Positions 1 to 11,501 of a stretch of 64,000 bases of DNA are shown piece by piece. Numbering within the stretch: the stretch's first letter is position 1; every line of letters begins with the position of its first letter. Under the pieces are notes generated by a model that had not been told where the DNA came from, did no database searches, and saw nothing but the letters and a program-made list of their open reading frames with translations. Source of the DNA: Pseudomonadota bacterium. GTDB taxonomy: Bacteria > Pseudomonadota > Alphaproteobacteria > Rhizobiales > MH13. Location of the stretch: positions 326,636 through 390,635 of the forward strand of contig JBCCPK010000005.1 of assembly GCA_039024915.1 (NCBI GenBank), written 5' to 3'. The position numbers and the translations under genes were made by a program.

Positions 1-681
1 GAGGTTGACGATCGGGATAGCGACAAGACCGGCTATCACGAGGCTAGCAAGGAAAACCTGCCCTCCGTTGGCTTTGCGAAGTGCTTGAACCTCGCGTTTT
101 GAGCGATGGCGCAAAGCGGCGAGTTCGAAATACTCCCGACCCAGCAGATAGCCATTGGCAAGCAGGAAGATGATCGCGTTGACGCCTGGCACCAAAAGCA
201 ATGCCAAGGCGCATACATTCACAGCGAGGACCACGAAGAAGAAACCGACCGCTTCCCTCAGACCTTGCAGCAGCGGCAGAGGCCGGCCTGGTGGTTCAGC
301 GCCGTAATGTGTGCGTTCAACGGTCTCGGCGATGTCATCGAGAAAAAGGCTGGCAACCAGCGCCGTCACCGGGACAACCAGAAATATCGCGCCGACGATG
401 AGCGCCAGACCGGACAGGACTTGAATTGCGCCGTCCATCCATCCCGTTTCGATCTGCACAAGATGATCGATCAGGGTCGCGAGGCCGAACCACGCGACAA
501 TCAAGGTTAGGACGGTAAGGCCGAGCGACTTTGCCAGGACACCGCGGAAAGGCGGTGACAAGACGTCGAGGAAAGCCTGGCGGATCAGCGCAAACACGAG
601 CGCGTGTCCGGGAAGCGGCAGTTTACGGCGACAATCATCGCAGGCACATAGGCAGTTGTCGGCAAACCCACAATGGTCCAT
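1..681 (-). CDS. EI24 domain (CysZ-like) membrane protein, 3' end outside window
   Basis: My translation of the minus strand gives a continuous reading frame that runs off the left edge. It contains SPPFRGVLAKSLGLT, hydrophobic segments such as VLSGLALIVGAIFLVVPVTA, and the late motif FLLANGYLLGREYFELAA, which is typical of EI24/CysZ-family integral membrane proteins. These are linked to sulfate uptake in E. coli, but many alphaproteobacterial members are uncharacterised. The start is uncertain. The first ATG (681) gives a cysteine-rich N-terminus with six Cys in the first 20 residues, whereas a GTG at 597 gives a more family-typical start (MFALIRQAFLDV). Neither has a clear ribosome site. 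The C-terminus is not seen. Confidence 0.7.
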   Translation of the reverse strand, partial: MDHCGFADNCLCACDDCRRKLPLPGHALVFALIRQAFLDVLSPPFRGVLAKSLGLTVLTLIVAWFGLATLIDHLVQIETGWMDGAIQVLSGLALIVGAIFLVVPVTALVASLFLDDIAETVERTHYGAEPPGRPLPLLQGLREAVGFFFVVLAVNVCALALLLVPGVNAIIFLLANGYLLGREYFELAALRHRSKREVQALRKANGGQVFLASLVIAGLVAIPIVNL

Positions 682-743
682 GACCAGCGACAGCAAAGAC
701 TGCAACTTCAACACTTAACCGATCAGGCTCGCAAAGCACCGCC

Positions 744-1766
744 ATGACCAACACGACCGAAACACGTTTTGACGTTGTCGCCATAGGCAACGCTATTTTC
801 GACATCCTTGCCCACGTGGAAGATGACTTTCTGGTGCGCGAAAAGCTTGTGAAGGGCTCGATGCGCCTGGTTGATGCTGCCGAGTCGGCGCGGCTCTACA
901 ACCGCATCGGACAGGCCACCCGCATGTCTGGTGGTTCCGCAGGCAACACTGCCGCCGCCATCGCCTCGCTGGGAGGAAGCGCCGCTTATATCGGGAAAGT
1001 GGCGCAGGATGACACCGGGCGCGCCTACGCCCACGACATGCGCGGCATCGGCGTACACTTCGATGTTCAGCCCCTGTCGGCTGCGCAGGGCATTCACACG
1101 GCCACGTCGGTCATCCTTGTCACCCCCGATGGCGAGCGGACGATGAACACGTCGCTGGCGGCCTGTCAGGAACTAACGGTCCAAGACATCGAGCCCAACG
1201 TCATCCGTGCGTCCGCCATCACCTACATGGAAGGCTATCTGTGGGATCCGGCCAAGGCCAAGGAAGCTTTCCGCTATGCGGCGAAGATCGCCAAGCAGGC
1301 TGGCCGCCGTGTTGCCCTAACCTTATCCGATAGTTTCTGCGTCGACCGTTTTCGCAGCGAATTCATAGATCTGATGCGCTCAGGTACCGTCGATACGCTC
1401 TTTGCCAACGAACATGAGCTGAAAGCGCTGTACGAAACGGCTGACCTTCCAACGGCGTACAATGCCCTTGCGCAGGACTGTGATCTGGGCATCGTGACGC
1501 TTGGCGCGAAGGGGTCGATGTCGATCCAGGGCGAGGAGCGTGTTGAAGTTGGGACAAAGCCCGTCGAGGATTTGGTTGATCTTACCGGTGCAGGGGACGC
1601 TTTTGCCGGGGGCTACCTGTTTGGTCTGGCCCGGAAGATGCCGCTGAATATTTGCGCTGAACTGGGCCACCTGGCGGCGGGTCACGTCATCCAGCAGATG
1701 GGGCCGCGCCCTCAGGTCTCGCTCAAACAGTTGGCGTTTGACGCCGGTCTGTTGATCGAAGCCTGA
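744..1766 (+). CDS. PfkB-family carbohydrate kinase, adenosine kinase type
   Basis: A 340-residue PfkB/ribokinase-fold kinase. The N-terminal motif GNAIFDI (about residue 15), the glycine-rich GGSAGNTAAAIASLGG (about 64-79) and the C-terminal PfkB signature DLTGAGDAFAGGYLFG (about 277-292) with the catalytic Asp of GAGD are all visible. Members with this architecture in alphaproteobacteria are usually annotated as adenosine kinase, converting adenosine to AMP with ATP. That would fit recycling of adenosine released by S-adenosylhomocysteine hydrolase, whose gene also lies in this window. The substrate is inferred from family resemblance only. A ybaK-like gene follows within about 10-40 bp in the same direction and is probably cotranscribed. 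Confidence 0.85.
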   Translation: MTNTTETRFDVVAIGNAIFDILAHVEDDFLVREKLVKGSMRLVDAAESARLYNRIGQATRMSGGSAGNTAAAIASLGGSAAYIGKVAQDDTGRAYAHDMRGIGVHFDVQPLSAAQGIHTATSVILVTPDGERTMNTSLAACQELTVQDIEPNVIRASAITYMEGYLWDPAKAKEAFRYAAKIAKQAGRRVALTLSDSFCVDRFRSEFIDLMRSGTVDTLFANEHELKALYETADLPTAYNALAQDCDLGIVTLGAKGSMSIQGEERVEVGTKPVEDLVDLTGAGDAFAGGYLFGLARKMPLNICAELGHLAAGHVIQQMGPRPQVSLKQLAFDAGLLIEA

Positions 1767-1772
1767 TCGATC

Positions 1773-2264
1773 TTGGACCCTGTCGTTCCCAAACCTGGCT
1801 CATCCATGGAGCGGGTGGTAAAGGCCGCCCAGGCTTTGGGACTGGATGTTGAGCTTCGAGTGATGGATCAGTCCACCCGGACCGCTCAAGACGCAGCGCG
1901 CGCGTGCGGTTGCAAAGTGGACCAGATCGTTAAATCGCTGGTTTTTGAGAACGCCGAAACAGGCGGGCTCGCGCTGGTCCTGATCAGTGGCGCGCATGAT
2001 GCCGATATTGAGCACCTCAAGCGAGCGCATGGACTGCATCTCAAGCGCGCCGATGGTCGGCGGGTGCGCGATGAAACAGGCTTTGCGATTGGTGGCGTTG
2101 CACCGATAGGCCACAAGGCACCCATCGCCGTGTGGATGGATAATACTCTGCTGGGCTTTGGTGATGTATGGGCCGCTGCTGGTCGTCCCGATAGCGTCTT
2201 TCGGGTTGATCCAAGAAGCTTGGTCGCTGCCACCCATGCCTCAGTTATCGATGTGCGCCCCTAG
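1773..2264 (+). CDS. YbaK/EbsC-family aminoacyl-tRNA deacylase
   Basis: A YbaK-type trans-editing domain of about 155 residues. Family features are the STRTAQDAARACGC segment, the conserved IVKSLVF motif, the GAHDADIEHLKRA region and the FAIGGVAPIGH loop. Relatives hydrolyse mischarged tRNA, most often Cys-tRNA(Pro). The longest frame starts at a TTG (1773). An in-frame ATG at 1806 gives a protein starting MERVVKAAQALG, which nearly matches where family members begin. Neither start has a strong Shine-Dalgarno sequence, so the start is open. The gene lies 6 bp after the adenosine kinase and converges on the Lrp regulator, overlapping its stop by a few bases. Confidence 0.82.
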   Translation: MDPVVPKPGSSMERVVKAAQALGLDVELRVMDQSTRTAQDAARACGCKVDQIVKSLVFENAETGGLALVLISGAHDADIEHLKRAHGLHLKRADGRRVRDETGFAIGGVAPIGHKAPIAVWMDNTLLGFGDVWAAAGRPDSVFRVDPRSLVAATHASVIDVRP

Positions 2265-2707
2265 CCGCGCTCGTTCTTTGGGCTATCGAGAACAAAGTAG
2301 CTTGTGATCGAGGCCATCTGCTCAATCGTCCCCAGTACATCTGTATGCAGTCGCTTGTAAGCGGCAAGATCAGGCACTTCGACCAGCAAAATGTAGGCGA
2401 CGGAGCCGGAGACGTTATGGCATTCTCGTACTTGCGGGATGGCCTGCATAGAACGCTCGAACGCAATCAATGCATCTCGTGAGTGCCGCAGCAGATCGAC
2501 CGCCACATAGACTTTCAAGCCACCATCGAGCTTTGACCGGTCAATGACGGCGCGGTAGCCGGAGATTATGCCGGCGGCTTCAAGCGCTTGAACCCGCCTG
2601 AGGCAGGCCGATTGGGACAGGCCGACGCGTTCCGCCAGCGCCGCGTTGGATAGCCGCCCATCCGTTTCGAGCTGACGCAAGATTTCTCGATCTTTCTGGT
2701 CAGGCAT
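2261..2707 (-). CDS. Lrp/AsnC-family transcriptional regulator
   Basis: A 148-residue Lrp/AsnC protein: an N-terminal helix-turn-helix (LSNAALAERVGLSQSACLRR) followed by a RAM ligand-binding domain (VYVAVDLLRHSRDALIAFE, then VRECHNVSGSVAYILLVE). I chose the ATG giving MPDQKDREILRQLE because the frame upstream of it has no family-like residues. It is divergently transcribed from a LysE-type exporter across an 81-bp gap, the classical layout in which an Lrp-like regulator controls amino-acid export. The effector cannot be read from the sequence. Confidence 0.9.
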   Translation of the reverse strand: MPDQKDREILRQLETDGRLSNAALAERVGLSQSACLRRVQALEAAGIISGYRAVIDRSKLDGGLKVYVAVDLLRHSRDALIAFERSMQAIPQVRECHNVSGSVAYILLVEVPDLAAYKRLHTDVLGTIEQMASITSYFVLDSPKNERG

Positions 2708-2788
2708 TCGCAGATAATTGCACAAAGCAGATTCGCTTTGCAATCTTTGCAAGCACCTTGCGCTCTGTACGCGCTAAGCTGCCGCATC

Positions 2789-3400
2789 ATGTTTGAAGCC
2801 ATTATCGCCTTGTTTGTCTTTGCTTTTGTCGGCGCCGGAACGCCGGGGCCGAACAACGTCATGCTGATGGCGTCGGGCATGAATTACGGGTTCCGGCGGT
2901 CGCTGTCGCATATCGCCGGCGTCGCCTATGGCTTACCCTTGATGATCATCGCGATCGGGCTTGGACTGTCATCGGTGTTTGCCGCCCTGCCCTGGCTCGA
3001 ACAAGCGCTGCGTATCGCTTGCGCTGTGTATCTTGTCTACCTCGCCTACAAGATCGCCACGGCACGCCCAACGGTGACGGCCGATGGTCTTGAAGTAACC
3101 GGCAATCCGCTGACCTTCTGGCAGGCTGCTGCCTTCCAATGGGTCAATCCGAAGGCATGGGTCATGGTGACCACAGCGCTGACCGTTTATGCGCTACCGC
3201 TTGATGGCGTGTGGCCCGCACTCGGCGCAGCGCTGGTGTTCGCTTGCGTTGGCACCGTGACGGCAACCAGCTGGACGGCGCTCGGCGACCGGCTCCGTCT
3301 GTTCTTTGAAGATTCCGTACGCCTGCGCGCGTTCAATATTTGCGCTGCTGTCGTGCTGCTTTTGACGCTTGTCCCGGTCTTCTGGCCCGGTCTCCTGTAG
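2789..3400 (+). CDS. LysE/RhtB-family amino-acid exporter
   Basis: A 203-residue inner-membrane protein with about six hydrophobic segments. The N-terminal GTPGPNNVMLMASGMNYG is the hallmark of the LysE/RhtB translocator family, which exports amino acids and related metabolites. The start at MFEAIIALFVFAF was preferred because upstream residues in frame are not hydrophobic and precede the usual family start. Its promoter is probably in the 81 bp shared with the divergent Lrp regulator. The substrate is unknown. It converges on gyrB with 17 bp between the stops. Confidence 0.88.
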   Translation: MFEAIIALFVFAFVGAGTPGPNNVMLMASGMNYGFRRSLSHIAGVAYGLPLMIIAIGLGLSSVFAALPWLEQALRIACAVYLVYLAYKIATARPTVTADGLEVTGNPLTFWQAAAFQWVNPKAWVMVTTALTVYALPLDGVWPALGAALVFACVGTVTATSWTALGDRLRLFFEDSVRLRAFNICAAVVLLLTLVPVFWPGLL

Positions 3401-3417
3401 GTCGCTTTTCGGCCTGC

Positions 3418-5913
<2,496 letters not shown>

Positions 5914-6052
5914 TCAAGGGCCTCGGCTGGACCGCATCAGCGGTCGAGAATCATTTGGATTTTATACCACCAATCACGGCAAAAAAGCGAAGCTTTTGCG
6001 CGCTTTAGACCGATTGGCGCTGGATGAAATATGTGGGTATGGCCCCCCGATT

Positions 6053-7318
6053 TCACAAGCCGCCTTGGCTGCCAAGAAAGCGCGCCGCGGCTCTGCCTGC
6101 CCACTGGCCTGTCGCAAGGCAGCCTGTAATGAGATATCCGCCGGTCGGTGCCTCCCAGTCGAGCATTTCCCCGGCGCAGAAAACTCCAGCTTTCGCGGTC
6201 AGCATCAGGTCTGCGTCGAGGGCGCTCCAGGCGACCCCTCCGGCAGTGGATATCGCCTCATCAAGTGGGCGGGGCCCCTTATGCTTCAACGGAACAGCTT
6301 TCAGGAGGGTCGCAAGAGCGTCGGGGTCACCGGGCAGGGGGCGGGCAAACTCAAGCAGGAGCGAGCGCTTCACCCCTTCGATGCGGACCGTCTTGCGCAG
6401 ATAGTTCGCCATCGAGAGCTTCCCACGCGGGCGGGCAAGCCTTTTGCGAACCTGATCCAAGGTGAGATTGGGAAGCAAATCGATTGCGATGTGCGCACCT
6501 TTACGGGCGTCGCGCGCGATCGCGTAAATCGCGGACCCTTCAACACCGGTTTCGGTGATGACGAACTCGCCTTGACGGCTGGGGGTTGGTGCGTCGCCCA
6601 GCCCTCCAGCAGTACAGAATAGCGCGACCGGTTTCACAGCCTTGCCGAAATGGGTGCGCATCTGATCCGACCAAGGCACGTTGAAGCCCATATTGGCCGG
6701 CTCAAACGGCGTTAGTGAGACCCCCTCTCCTGTGAGCGCAGTCGACCACTTGCCATCCGAACCCAGCCGCCGCCAGCTTGCGCCGCCAAGGGCCAAGATG
6801 CATACTTGGTAAGCCAGCCTGTTCGTCCCTGTTGGCGTATCGAAGACAAGCGTCTGTCCATCAAAGCTAACCCATCGCCAGCGCGTGCGCAGGTCGAGCC
6901 CCTGGCTTTCGAGCCGGGCGATCCAAGCGCGTAACAAGGGTGACGCTTTCATCGCGCGCGGAAAAACCATACCCGACGACCCTGTGAAGACCGGTTGGCG
7001 TAGGTCTTCGGCGAAGCGCTTGACCTCCCCCGGTCCCATATCGTCGAGCATCGGCGCCATGTGCTGCGCGGCGTCCCCATAAGCTTGAATAAAGGCCTCA
7101 TCAGGCTCGTCTTTGGTGATGTTCAGCCCTGATTTACCGGCCATCAGGAACTTTCGACCGACCGTCGGCATCGCATCGCACAGGATGACAGCTGCCTCAG
7201 CGGCGTTACCACCCATGGTATTGAGCATTGCCTGTGCGGCCATCAGGCCGGCGGGACCGCCGCCAATGATCACCGCCTTGGGCTTGGCGTGCCCTACAGT
7301 CTTGAGCGTTTCGGTCAT
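6053..7318 (-). CDS. HI0933-family NAD(P)/FAD-dependent oxidoreductase
   Basis: A flavoprotein of about 421 residues of the HI0933/BaiN-like family. The N-terminal dinucleotide fold IIGGGPAGLMAAQAML, the GRKFLMAGKSGLNIT segment and the C-terminal FCAGEMLDWEAPTGGYLITG with its second nucleotide motif are diagnostic. The reaction of this subfamily is not established. I chose ATG 7318 (MTETLKTVGHAK). The longer frame would overlap the upstream DUF5996 gene, and the extra N-terminal residues are not family-like. The gap to the upstream gene is then 44 bp, so the two may be cotranscribed. Confidence 0.85.
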   Translation of the reverse strand: MTETLKTVGHAKPKAVIIGGGPAGLMAAQAMLNTMGGNAAEAAVILCDAMPTVGRKFLMAGKSGLNITKDEPDEAFIQAYGDAAQHMAPMLDDMGPGEVKRFAEDLRQPVFTGSSGMVFPRAMKASPLLRAWIARLESQGLDLRTRWRWVSFDGQTLVFDTPTGTNRLAYQVCILALGGASWRRLGSDGKWSTALTGEGVSLTPFEPANMGFNVPWSDQMRTHFGKAVKPVALFCTAGGLGDAPTPSRQGEFVITETGVEGSAIYAIARDARKGAHIAIDLLPNLTLDQVRKRLARPRGKLSMANYLRKTVRIEGVKRSLLLEFARPLPGDPDALATLLKAVPLKHKGPRPLDEAISTAGGVAWSALDADLMLTAKAGVFCAGEMLDWEAPTGGYLITGCLATGQWAGRAAARFLGSQGGL

Positions 7319-7362
7319 GACGCCCGGTTTGCGATGGTCATAAGGCCGGGTTTCCCCGCCGG

Positions 7363-8268
7363 TCAGGCGTACCCATGAACGAGGCTTGGATGGTCCCATC
7401 CCGCCGTCCGGCAGCCGCCATCGTAGACGCTCTGCAAGAAGCCAAGCAGCGCCTCGCGCGGATCATCAAGCTTCCGCAAATCGTCATAATCGAGAACCGC
7501 AAGCGCGCCGCCATTTCGGGTGATCCACCGTGCCGCATCCGGCATCAGAGGCGTTTCCATCAGGCCTGCAGGCTCGGGATAAGCGTAGCCGTAAAACGCG
7601 GGATGCGGATAAGCATCATCGCCAGGCCAAAAGCCCGTTGAGATGTTTTGGTGCGAATAGGCTTCGATATCGGACTGTCGACCACTTTCGAGCGGCGCAG
7701 CCTCGCCGGAAAAGCGCGTAGAGACGAGATCAAAGGAGTGCCAATAAAGCTGCACCGGGGTCTGTTTGCCGACAAAACGCGTCCGGTACACTTCGAAAAC
7801 CGACCCGATCGCACACAAGGCGCGCCAGAACGTTGTCACCGCGTCGTGATCGTAAGCCCGATCCGCTGTGTCCTTGGCAAAGGGAACCGTCGACTTGTTG
7901 TCATAAGGCTTGGCGACGATCCTTACAGCAATACCGAGGGCATCCAGCGCTCCAAAAAGAGCCGTATGAAACCCGGCGACGGATTTGCCTGGCACAGAAA
8001 AGCTCTCCCGGCCACCATCATTGGTGGTGATCTCAACCGTGTGATCGACCATATCGAAAAAGATCTCGAACGCGCGGTCACCGTACGGAATACGGTGGGT
8101 CGTCAGGCCTCTTGTGTCCGGATAAAGCGTAACATGCCACCAATGATTGAGCTTGGGATGGGCAGCCATGCGCACCTTGCCGATCATCTGCAAAAACAGG
8201 TGCAAGGTATCTTTCGTGTCGACCCACTGATCGTAGGGCAACGGCGGGAGCGACAGCGACGTGTTCAT
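7363..8268 (-). CDS. DUF5996 family protein
   Basis: A 301-residue protein with features I associate with the DUF5996 family: the N-terminal LPYDQWVDTKDTLHLFLQ, the segment HWWHVTLYPDTRGLTT, the central QTPVQLYWHSFDLVSTRF, and a C-terminal FYGYAYPEPAG. No enzyme motif or membrane segment is evident, and the function is unknown. The ATG at 8268 was chosen over longer versions because family resemblance begins right after it. It is divergent from the AhpD-like gene, and its stop lies 44 bp before the flavoprotein gene on the same strand. Confidence 0.75.
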   Translation of the reverse strand: MNTSLSLPPLPYDQWVDTKDTLHLFLQMIGKVRMAAHPKLNHWWHVTLYPDTRGLTTHRIPYGDRAFEIFFDMVDHTVEITTNDGGRESFSVPGKSVAGFHTALFGALDALGIAVRIVAKPYDNKSTVPFAKDTADRAYDHDAVTTFWRALCAIGSVFEVYRTRFVGKQTPVQLYWHSFDLVSTRFSGEAAPLESGRQSDIEAYSHQNISTGFWPGDDAYPHPAFYGYAYPEPAGLMETPLMPDAARWITRNGGALAVLDYDDLRKLDDPREALLGFLQSVYDGGCRTAGWDHPSLVHGYA

Positions 8269-8492
8269 GGGTGTACCCCGTGGATGGCTGTGGAGGTTGT
8301 CGGGTCGCCGGTATGGTGATGGTACAGTGGCTAACCGTGACCCGGAGATCGTTTTTAGACGCGCCCGGTGCAGCTTTGAAACTTGCGTGGGCGCCAGCAA
8401 ACACTAAACGCCTACCTGTGGCGGCGCGCAAGCATCTGTCGCGCACTGCAACGACCGTCTGGCCCCTCAAGACACGGTTAGGAGATCTCATC

Positions 8493-8903
8493 ATGTCAAC
8501 GGTACCCCTTGTGAGCGACGAAGACGCCAGCCCAGCAGCCCAGGCCGTCTTCGATGATATCCGTGAGACGCGCGGCACGCAGACCATCAACAATTTCTGG
8601 CGAGCACTTGCTCACAATCCCGCTGAGCTCGAGCGCGTATGGGCCGATGTGAAGCGCGTCATGGGGCCGGCCGAGCAAGAGGGCAGGCTTGATCCCCTCA
8701 CTAAGGAGTTGATCTACATCGCCGTATCTGTGGCCAATGCGTGCACCTATTGCGCCCATTCGCATACCGCTGCTGCACGCCAGAAAGGCATGACTAATGA
8801 GCTTTATGCCGAATTGATGGAAATTGTTTCGCTTGCGGGACGGACCAATCATTTGGCCACAATGCTGCAGATTCCTGTCGACGACGCCTTTGATTGCAGC
8901 TGA
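8493..8903 (+). CDS. AhpD-like carboxymuconolactone decarboxylase family protein
   Basis: A 136-residue all-helical protein with the AhpD-type redox motif CTYCAHSH (C84, C87 and H91, a CxxCxxxH arrangement). Members are thiol peroxidase partners or decarboxylases, and the CxxC favours a redox or peroxidase role. The start at MSTVPLVSDEDASPAAQ is supported by AGGAG at 8480-8484. The 74 in-frame residues further upstream are not family-like. The stop codon directly abuts the stop of recF on the other strand. Confidence 0.85.
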   Translation: MSTVPLVSDEDASPAAQAVFDDIRETRGTQTINNFWRALAHNPAELERVWADVKRVMGPAEQEGRLDPLTKELIYIAVSVANACTYCAHSHTAAARQKGMTNELYAELMEIVSLAGRTNHLATMLQIPVDDAFDCS

Positions 8904-10055
8904 CTAGCTATCCAATGCCGTGACGGTGCCGTCTTTCACAGCGAAGCGCTGAGAACGGTCGGGCAAATCATCGAACAAGGCGGCATCTGTACCGGTCATG
9001 AAGGTCTGGCCGCCAAGTTCTGCACACAGGGCGAACAGGGCCGCCCGTCGCCCTTGATCGAGATGCGCGGCAATCTCATCGAGAAGCAGAACCGCCGCCT
9101 GGTCAGTTTCCCGTTTGATGAGCTGCGCTTGTGCGAGAACAAGGCCGATCAGCAGTGCCTTTTGCTCGCCGGTCGAAGCGAGACGCGCTTCTATATCCTT
9201 CGGCCCATGCCGGACAAGAAGGTCGGCACGATGAGGTCCTTCCAAAGCCCGCCCGGCCGCGCGGTCTCGCTGTCGCCCCGAAGCTAGCCGCTGCGCGTAA
9301 TCATCGGCTCCGTCAAAACCTTGAAGATCTATCAGTGCGTGCGGAAACGCAGAAACCTTTTCGCGGGCCTCGTTAATGGCATTCCTTAGAAGTGAAAGGG
9401 TTTTTTCACGAGCTTGGCTGATCGTCATTGCCGCCTCAGCCATCTGCGCCTCAACGCCATCAAACCAGACCGGGTCGTGAACGCCGGTATCGAACAGCTT
9501 GTTGCGCGCCCGCATGGCAGCTTCGAACCGGTTGACCTGTTGGCCGTGGCGGGGGTGGAGCGCAAGCACCATACGGTCGAAGAATCTTCGCCGATCGGAC
9601 GCACCACCGGCGAACAAACCGTCCATCGCGGGGGTGAGCCAGACGATTGACAAGCGCTCTAGAAGCGCTTCAGCGGACTTCACAGGAACCTTGTCGATAC
9701 GGATGTCGCGCCCACTTGTGGCCGCGTCCTGGACACCCGTCCCAATCCCCACAGGATCGTCTGCCGGCTCAGCATCAAGAGGCCTCAGTTGAGCAGCGAC
9801 GGCAAAACCTCGATCGCGACCATCGCGTTCGCCGCTACCGATCATATCGACGTATCGCGCCCGCCGCAGACCGCGACCGGGTGAGAGCAAACTCAGCGCT
9901 TCAAGTATGTTGGTCTTGCCTGCCCCGTTCGACCCCACAAAGGCGACCTGGCGGCCTTCGATCGCAAATGCTGTGTTCCTATGATTGCGGAAGTTGGTCA
10001 GGCTCAGGCGCACAATTTGCGGGCCGGCAAGGTGAGCAGTCTTTGCCTGCGTCAT
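8904..10055 (-). CDS. recF: DNA replication and repair protein RecF
   Basis: A 383-residue SMC-like ABC ATPase. The N-terminal LSLTNFRNHRNTAF is the RecF start motif. Walker A is GSNGAGKTN (about residue 42), the family phrase LSPGRGLRRARYVDM follows, and Walker B/D-loop is LLLDEIAAHLD near the C-terminus. RecF, with RecO and RecR, loads RecA at gaps. It lies 34 bp after dnaN on the same strand, so dnaN-recF are probably cotranscribed. Confidence 0.95.
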   Translation of the reverse strand: MTQAKTAHLAGPQIVRLSLTNFRNHRNTAFAIEGRQVAFVGSNGAGKTNILEALSLLSPGRGLRRARYVDMIGSGERDGRDRGFAVAAQLRPLDAEPADDPVGIGTGVQDAATSGRDIRIDKVPVKSAEALLERLSIVWLTPAMDGLFAGGASDRRRFFDRMVLALHPRHGQQVNRFEAAMRARNKLFDTGVHDPVWFDGVEAQMAEAAMTISQAREKTLSLLRNAINEAREKVSAFPHALIDLQGFDGADDYAQRLASGRQRDRAAGRALEGPHRADLLVRHGPKDIEARLASTGEQKALLIGLVLAQAQLIKRETDQAAVLLLDEIAAHLDQGRRAALFALCAELGGQTFMTGTDAALFDDLPDRSQRFAVKDGTVTALDS

Positions 10056-10089
10056 AACGGATCCGCAACGACATAGTGCAAAACGGCTC

Positions 10090-11205
10090 TTAGACCCGCA
10101 TGGGCATCAGCACATACAGTGTGTCTGACCCATCGGAATCCTGGACCAGGGTTGGCGCGCCCGCATCGGCAAGAAGAAACCGCGCATTGTCGGTCTCAAG
10201 CTGCCCCGCGATATCCATAAGGTAGCGGGCGTTGAAACCGATCTCGAGTGGGTCACCCTGATAGTCCACCATGAGTTCTTCGGTCGCCGAACCGGAGTCT
10301 GGGTTGATCACGGTAAGGGTTAGGCGCCCATCTGCCATCGCCAGCTTGACCGCGCGCCCGCGCTCGGAAGCGACCGTAGAAACGCGATCAACTGCGGACG
10401 AGAACGCAGGTCGATCAACGTCGAGCACCCTGTCGTTGGCCTGCGGAATGACGCGGGCATAGTCAGGGAAGGTGCCGTCGATCAGTTTGGATGTGACAAC
10501 GATATCATCGAGGCTGACGCGGATCTTCGTTTCAGACAGCTCCACCGATGCTTCACCGTCGTGACCCTCTAAAAGCTTGAGAAGTTCTCCGACGGTCTTT
10601 CGTGGAACAATGACACCTGGCATGTCAGCTGCCCCTTCCGGTGCCGTTGTCTCGCTTTTGGCCAGCCGGTGACCGTCGGTCGCAACCGCCCGCAACCGAA
10701 GGCCGCCGTCCCCATCGATGGCATGCATGTAGATACCATTGAGATAGTAGCGCGTTTCCTCCGTTGAGATCGCGAATTGCGTGCGCTCGATCAAACGGCG
10801 AAGATCACTGGAAGAGATCTGAAACACGTGTGAAAACGTGCCGGCCTCAAGGTTGGGGAAATCCGTTTTCGGCAAGGCCTGCAATTCAAAACGCGCCCGT
10901 CCAGCCTGGACCAGAAGCGCGGTCTCGCCACGCATATCGACCTCAACCTGTGCGCCGTCGGGTAGCTTACGAACGATGTCGTACAGCATGTGGGCGGGCA
11001 CTGTTGTGGCCCCAGCTTGCTCGACCATGGCGGGCACGATCTCGGATGCTTCAAGATCAAGATCGGTTGCCTTCAGGCGCAGCGCACCATCGGCAGCATC
11101 CAGCAGCACGTTCGCAAGGATGGGGATGGTGTTGCGCCGTTCGACAACGCGATGGACGCGGCCAAGCGCGCGAAGGAAAGGCGTGCGATCAAGTGAGAAC
11201 TTCAT
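10090..11205 (-). CDS. dnaN: DNA polymerase III beta sliding clamp
   Basis: A 371-residue beta clamp of normal length, with three similar domains. The N-terminal MKFSLDRTPFLRALGRVHRV and RRNTIPILANVLLDA, the central TQFAISTEETRYYLNGIYMH and the C-terminal GFNARYLMDIAGQLE are conserved. It forms the ring that tethers DNA polymerase III. An ATG two codons upstream is possible, but MKFSL is the family start. It follows dnaA after a 296-bp gap that holds two perfect hairpins, so dnaN probably has some independent control. Confidence 0.97.
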   Translation of the reverse strand: MKFSLDRTPFLRALGRVHRVVERRNTIPILANVLLDAADGALRLKATDLDLEASEIVPAMVEQAGATTVPAHMLYDIVRKLPDGAQVEVDMRGETALLVQAGRARFELQALPKTDFPNLEAGTFSHVFQISSSDLRRLIERTQFAISTEETRYYLNGIYMHAIDGDGGLRLRAVATDGHRLAKSETTAPEGAADMPGVIVPRKTVGELLKLLEGHDGEASVELSETKIRVSLDDIVVTSKLIDGTFPDYARVIPQANDRVLDVDRPAFSSAVDRVSTVASERGRAVKLAMADGRLTLTVINPDSGSATEELMVDYQGDPLEIGFNARYLMDIAGQLETDNARFLLADAGAPTLVQDSDGSDTLYVLMPMRV

Positions 11206-11251
11206 AACCAAACCTACACAAAACGATCCGCAGCGCTGCAGTCGCCAGATA

Positions 11252-11273
11252 GCCCGCTCTCAGTAGAGCGGGC
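11252..11273. promoter_or_regulatory. Perfect hairpin upstream of dnaN
   Basis: The 9-bp inverted repeat GCCCGCTCT / AGAGCGGGC is separated by CAGT, about 45 bp upstream of the dnaN start. No T-tract follows on the minus strand, so it is not a classical terminator. It may lie in the dnaN leader. Function unknown. Confidence 0.5.
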
Positions 11274-11426
11274 ACGAACCAACAGCTTTGACGAAACAGC
11301 GTCGCCGATCATACTGACCTGAGCGGACCATATGTGCGGTCGATGGCCCGGTTTGGCAAGCCGTGCAGGCTTCAACCGGGTTGGTATGCACAGCTTGGGG
11401 CCAAACTGCCAGCAGCAGAGAGCCAT

Positions 11427-11459
11427 GTCGCGTGCGATGCTCGGCGCCTCGCACGCGAC
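11427..11459. promoter_or_regulatory. Perfect 11-bp hairpin just downstream of dnaA
   Basis: GTCGCGTGCGA and TCGCACGCGAC form a perfect 11-bp stem with an 11-nt loop, 42 bp beyond the dnaA stop. It could stabilise the dnaA mRNA 3' end or act as a transcription pause. There is no U-tract on the dnaA strand; on the opposite strand GGTTTT follows. Confidence 0.5.
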
Positions 11460-11501
11460 GGTTTTGGTCTTGCCGGTTCGGTCCGGACAGGTCGGCCGTC
11501 G

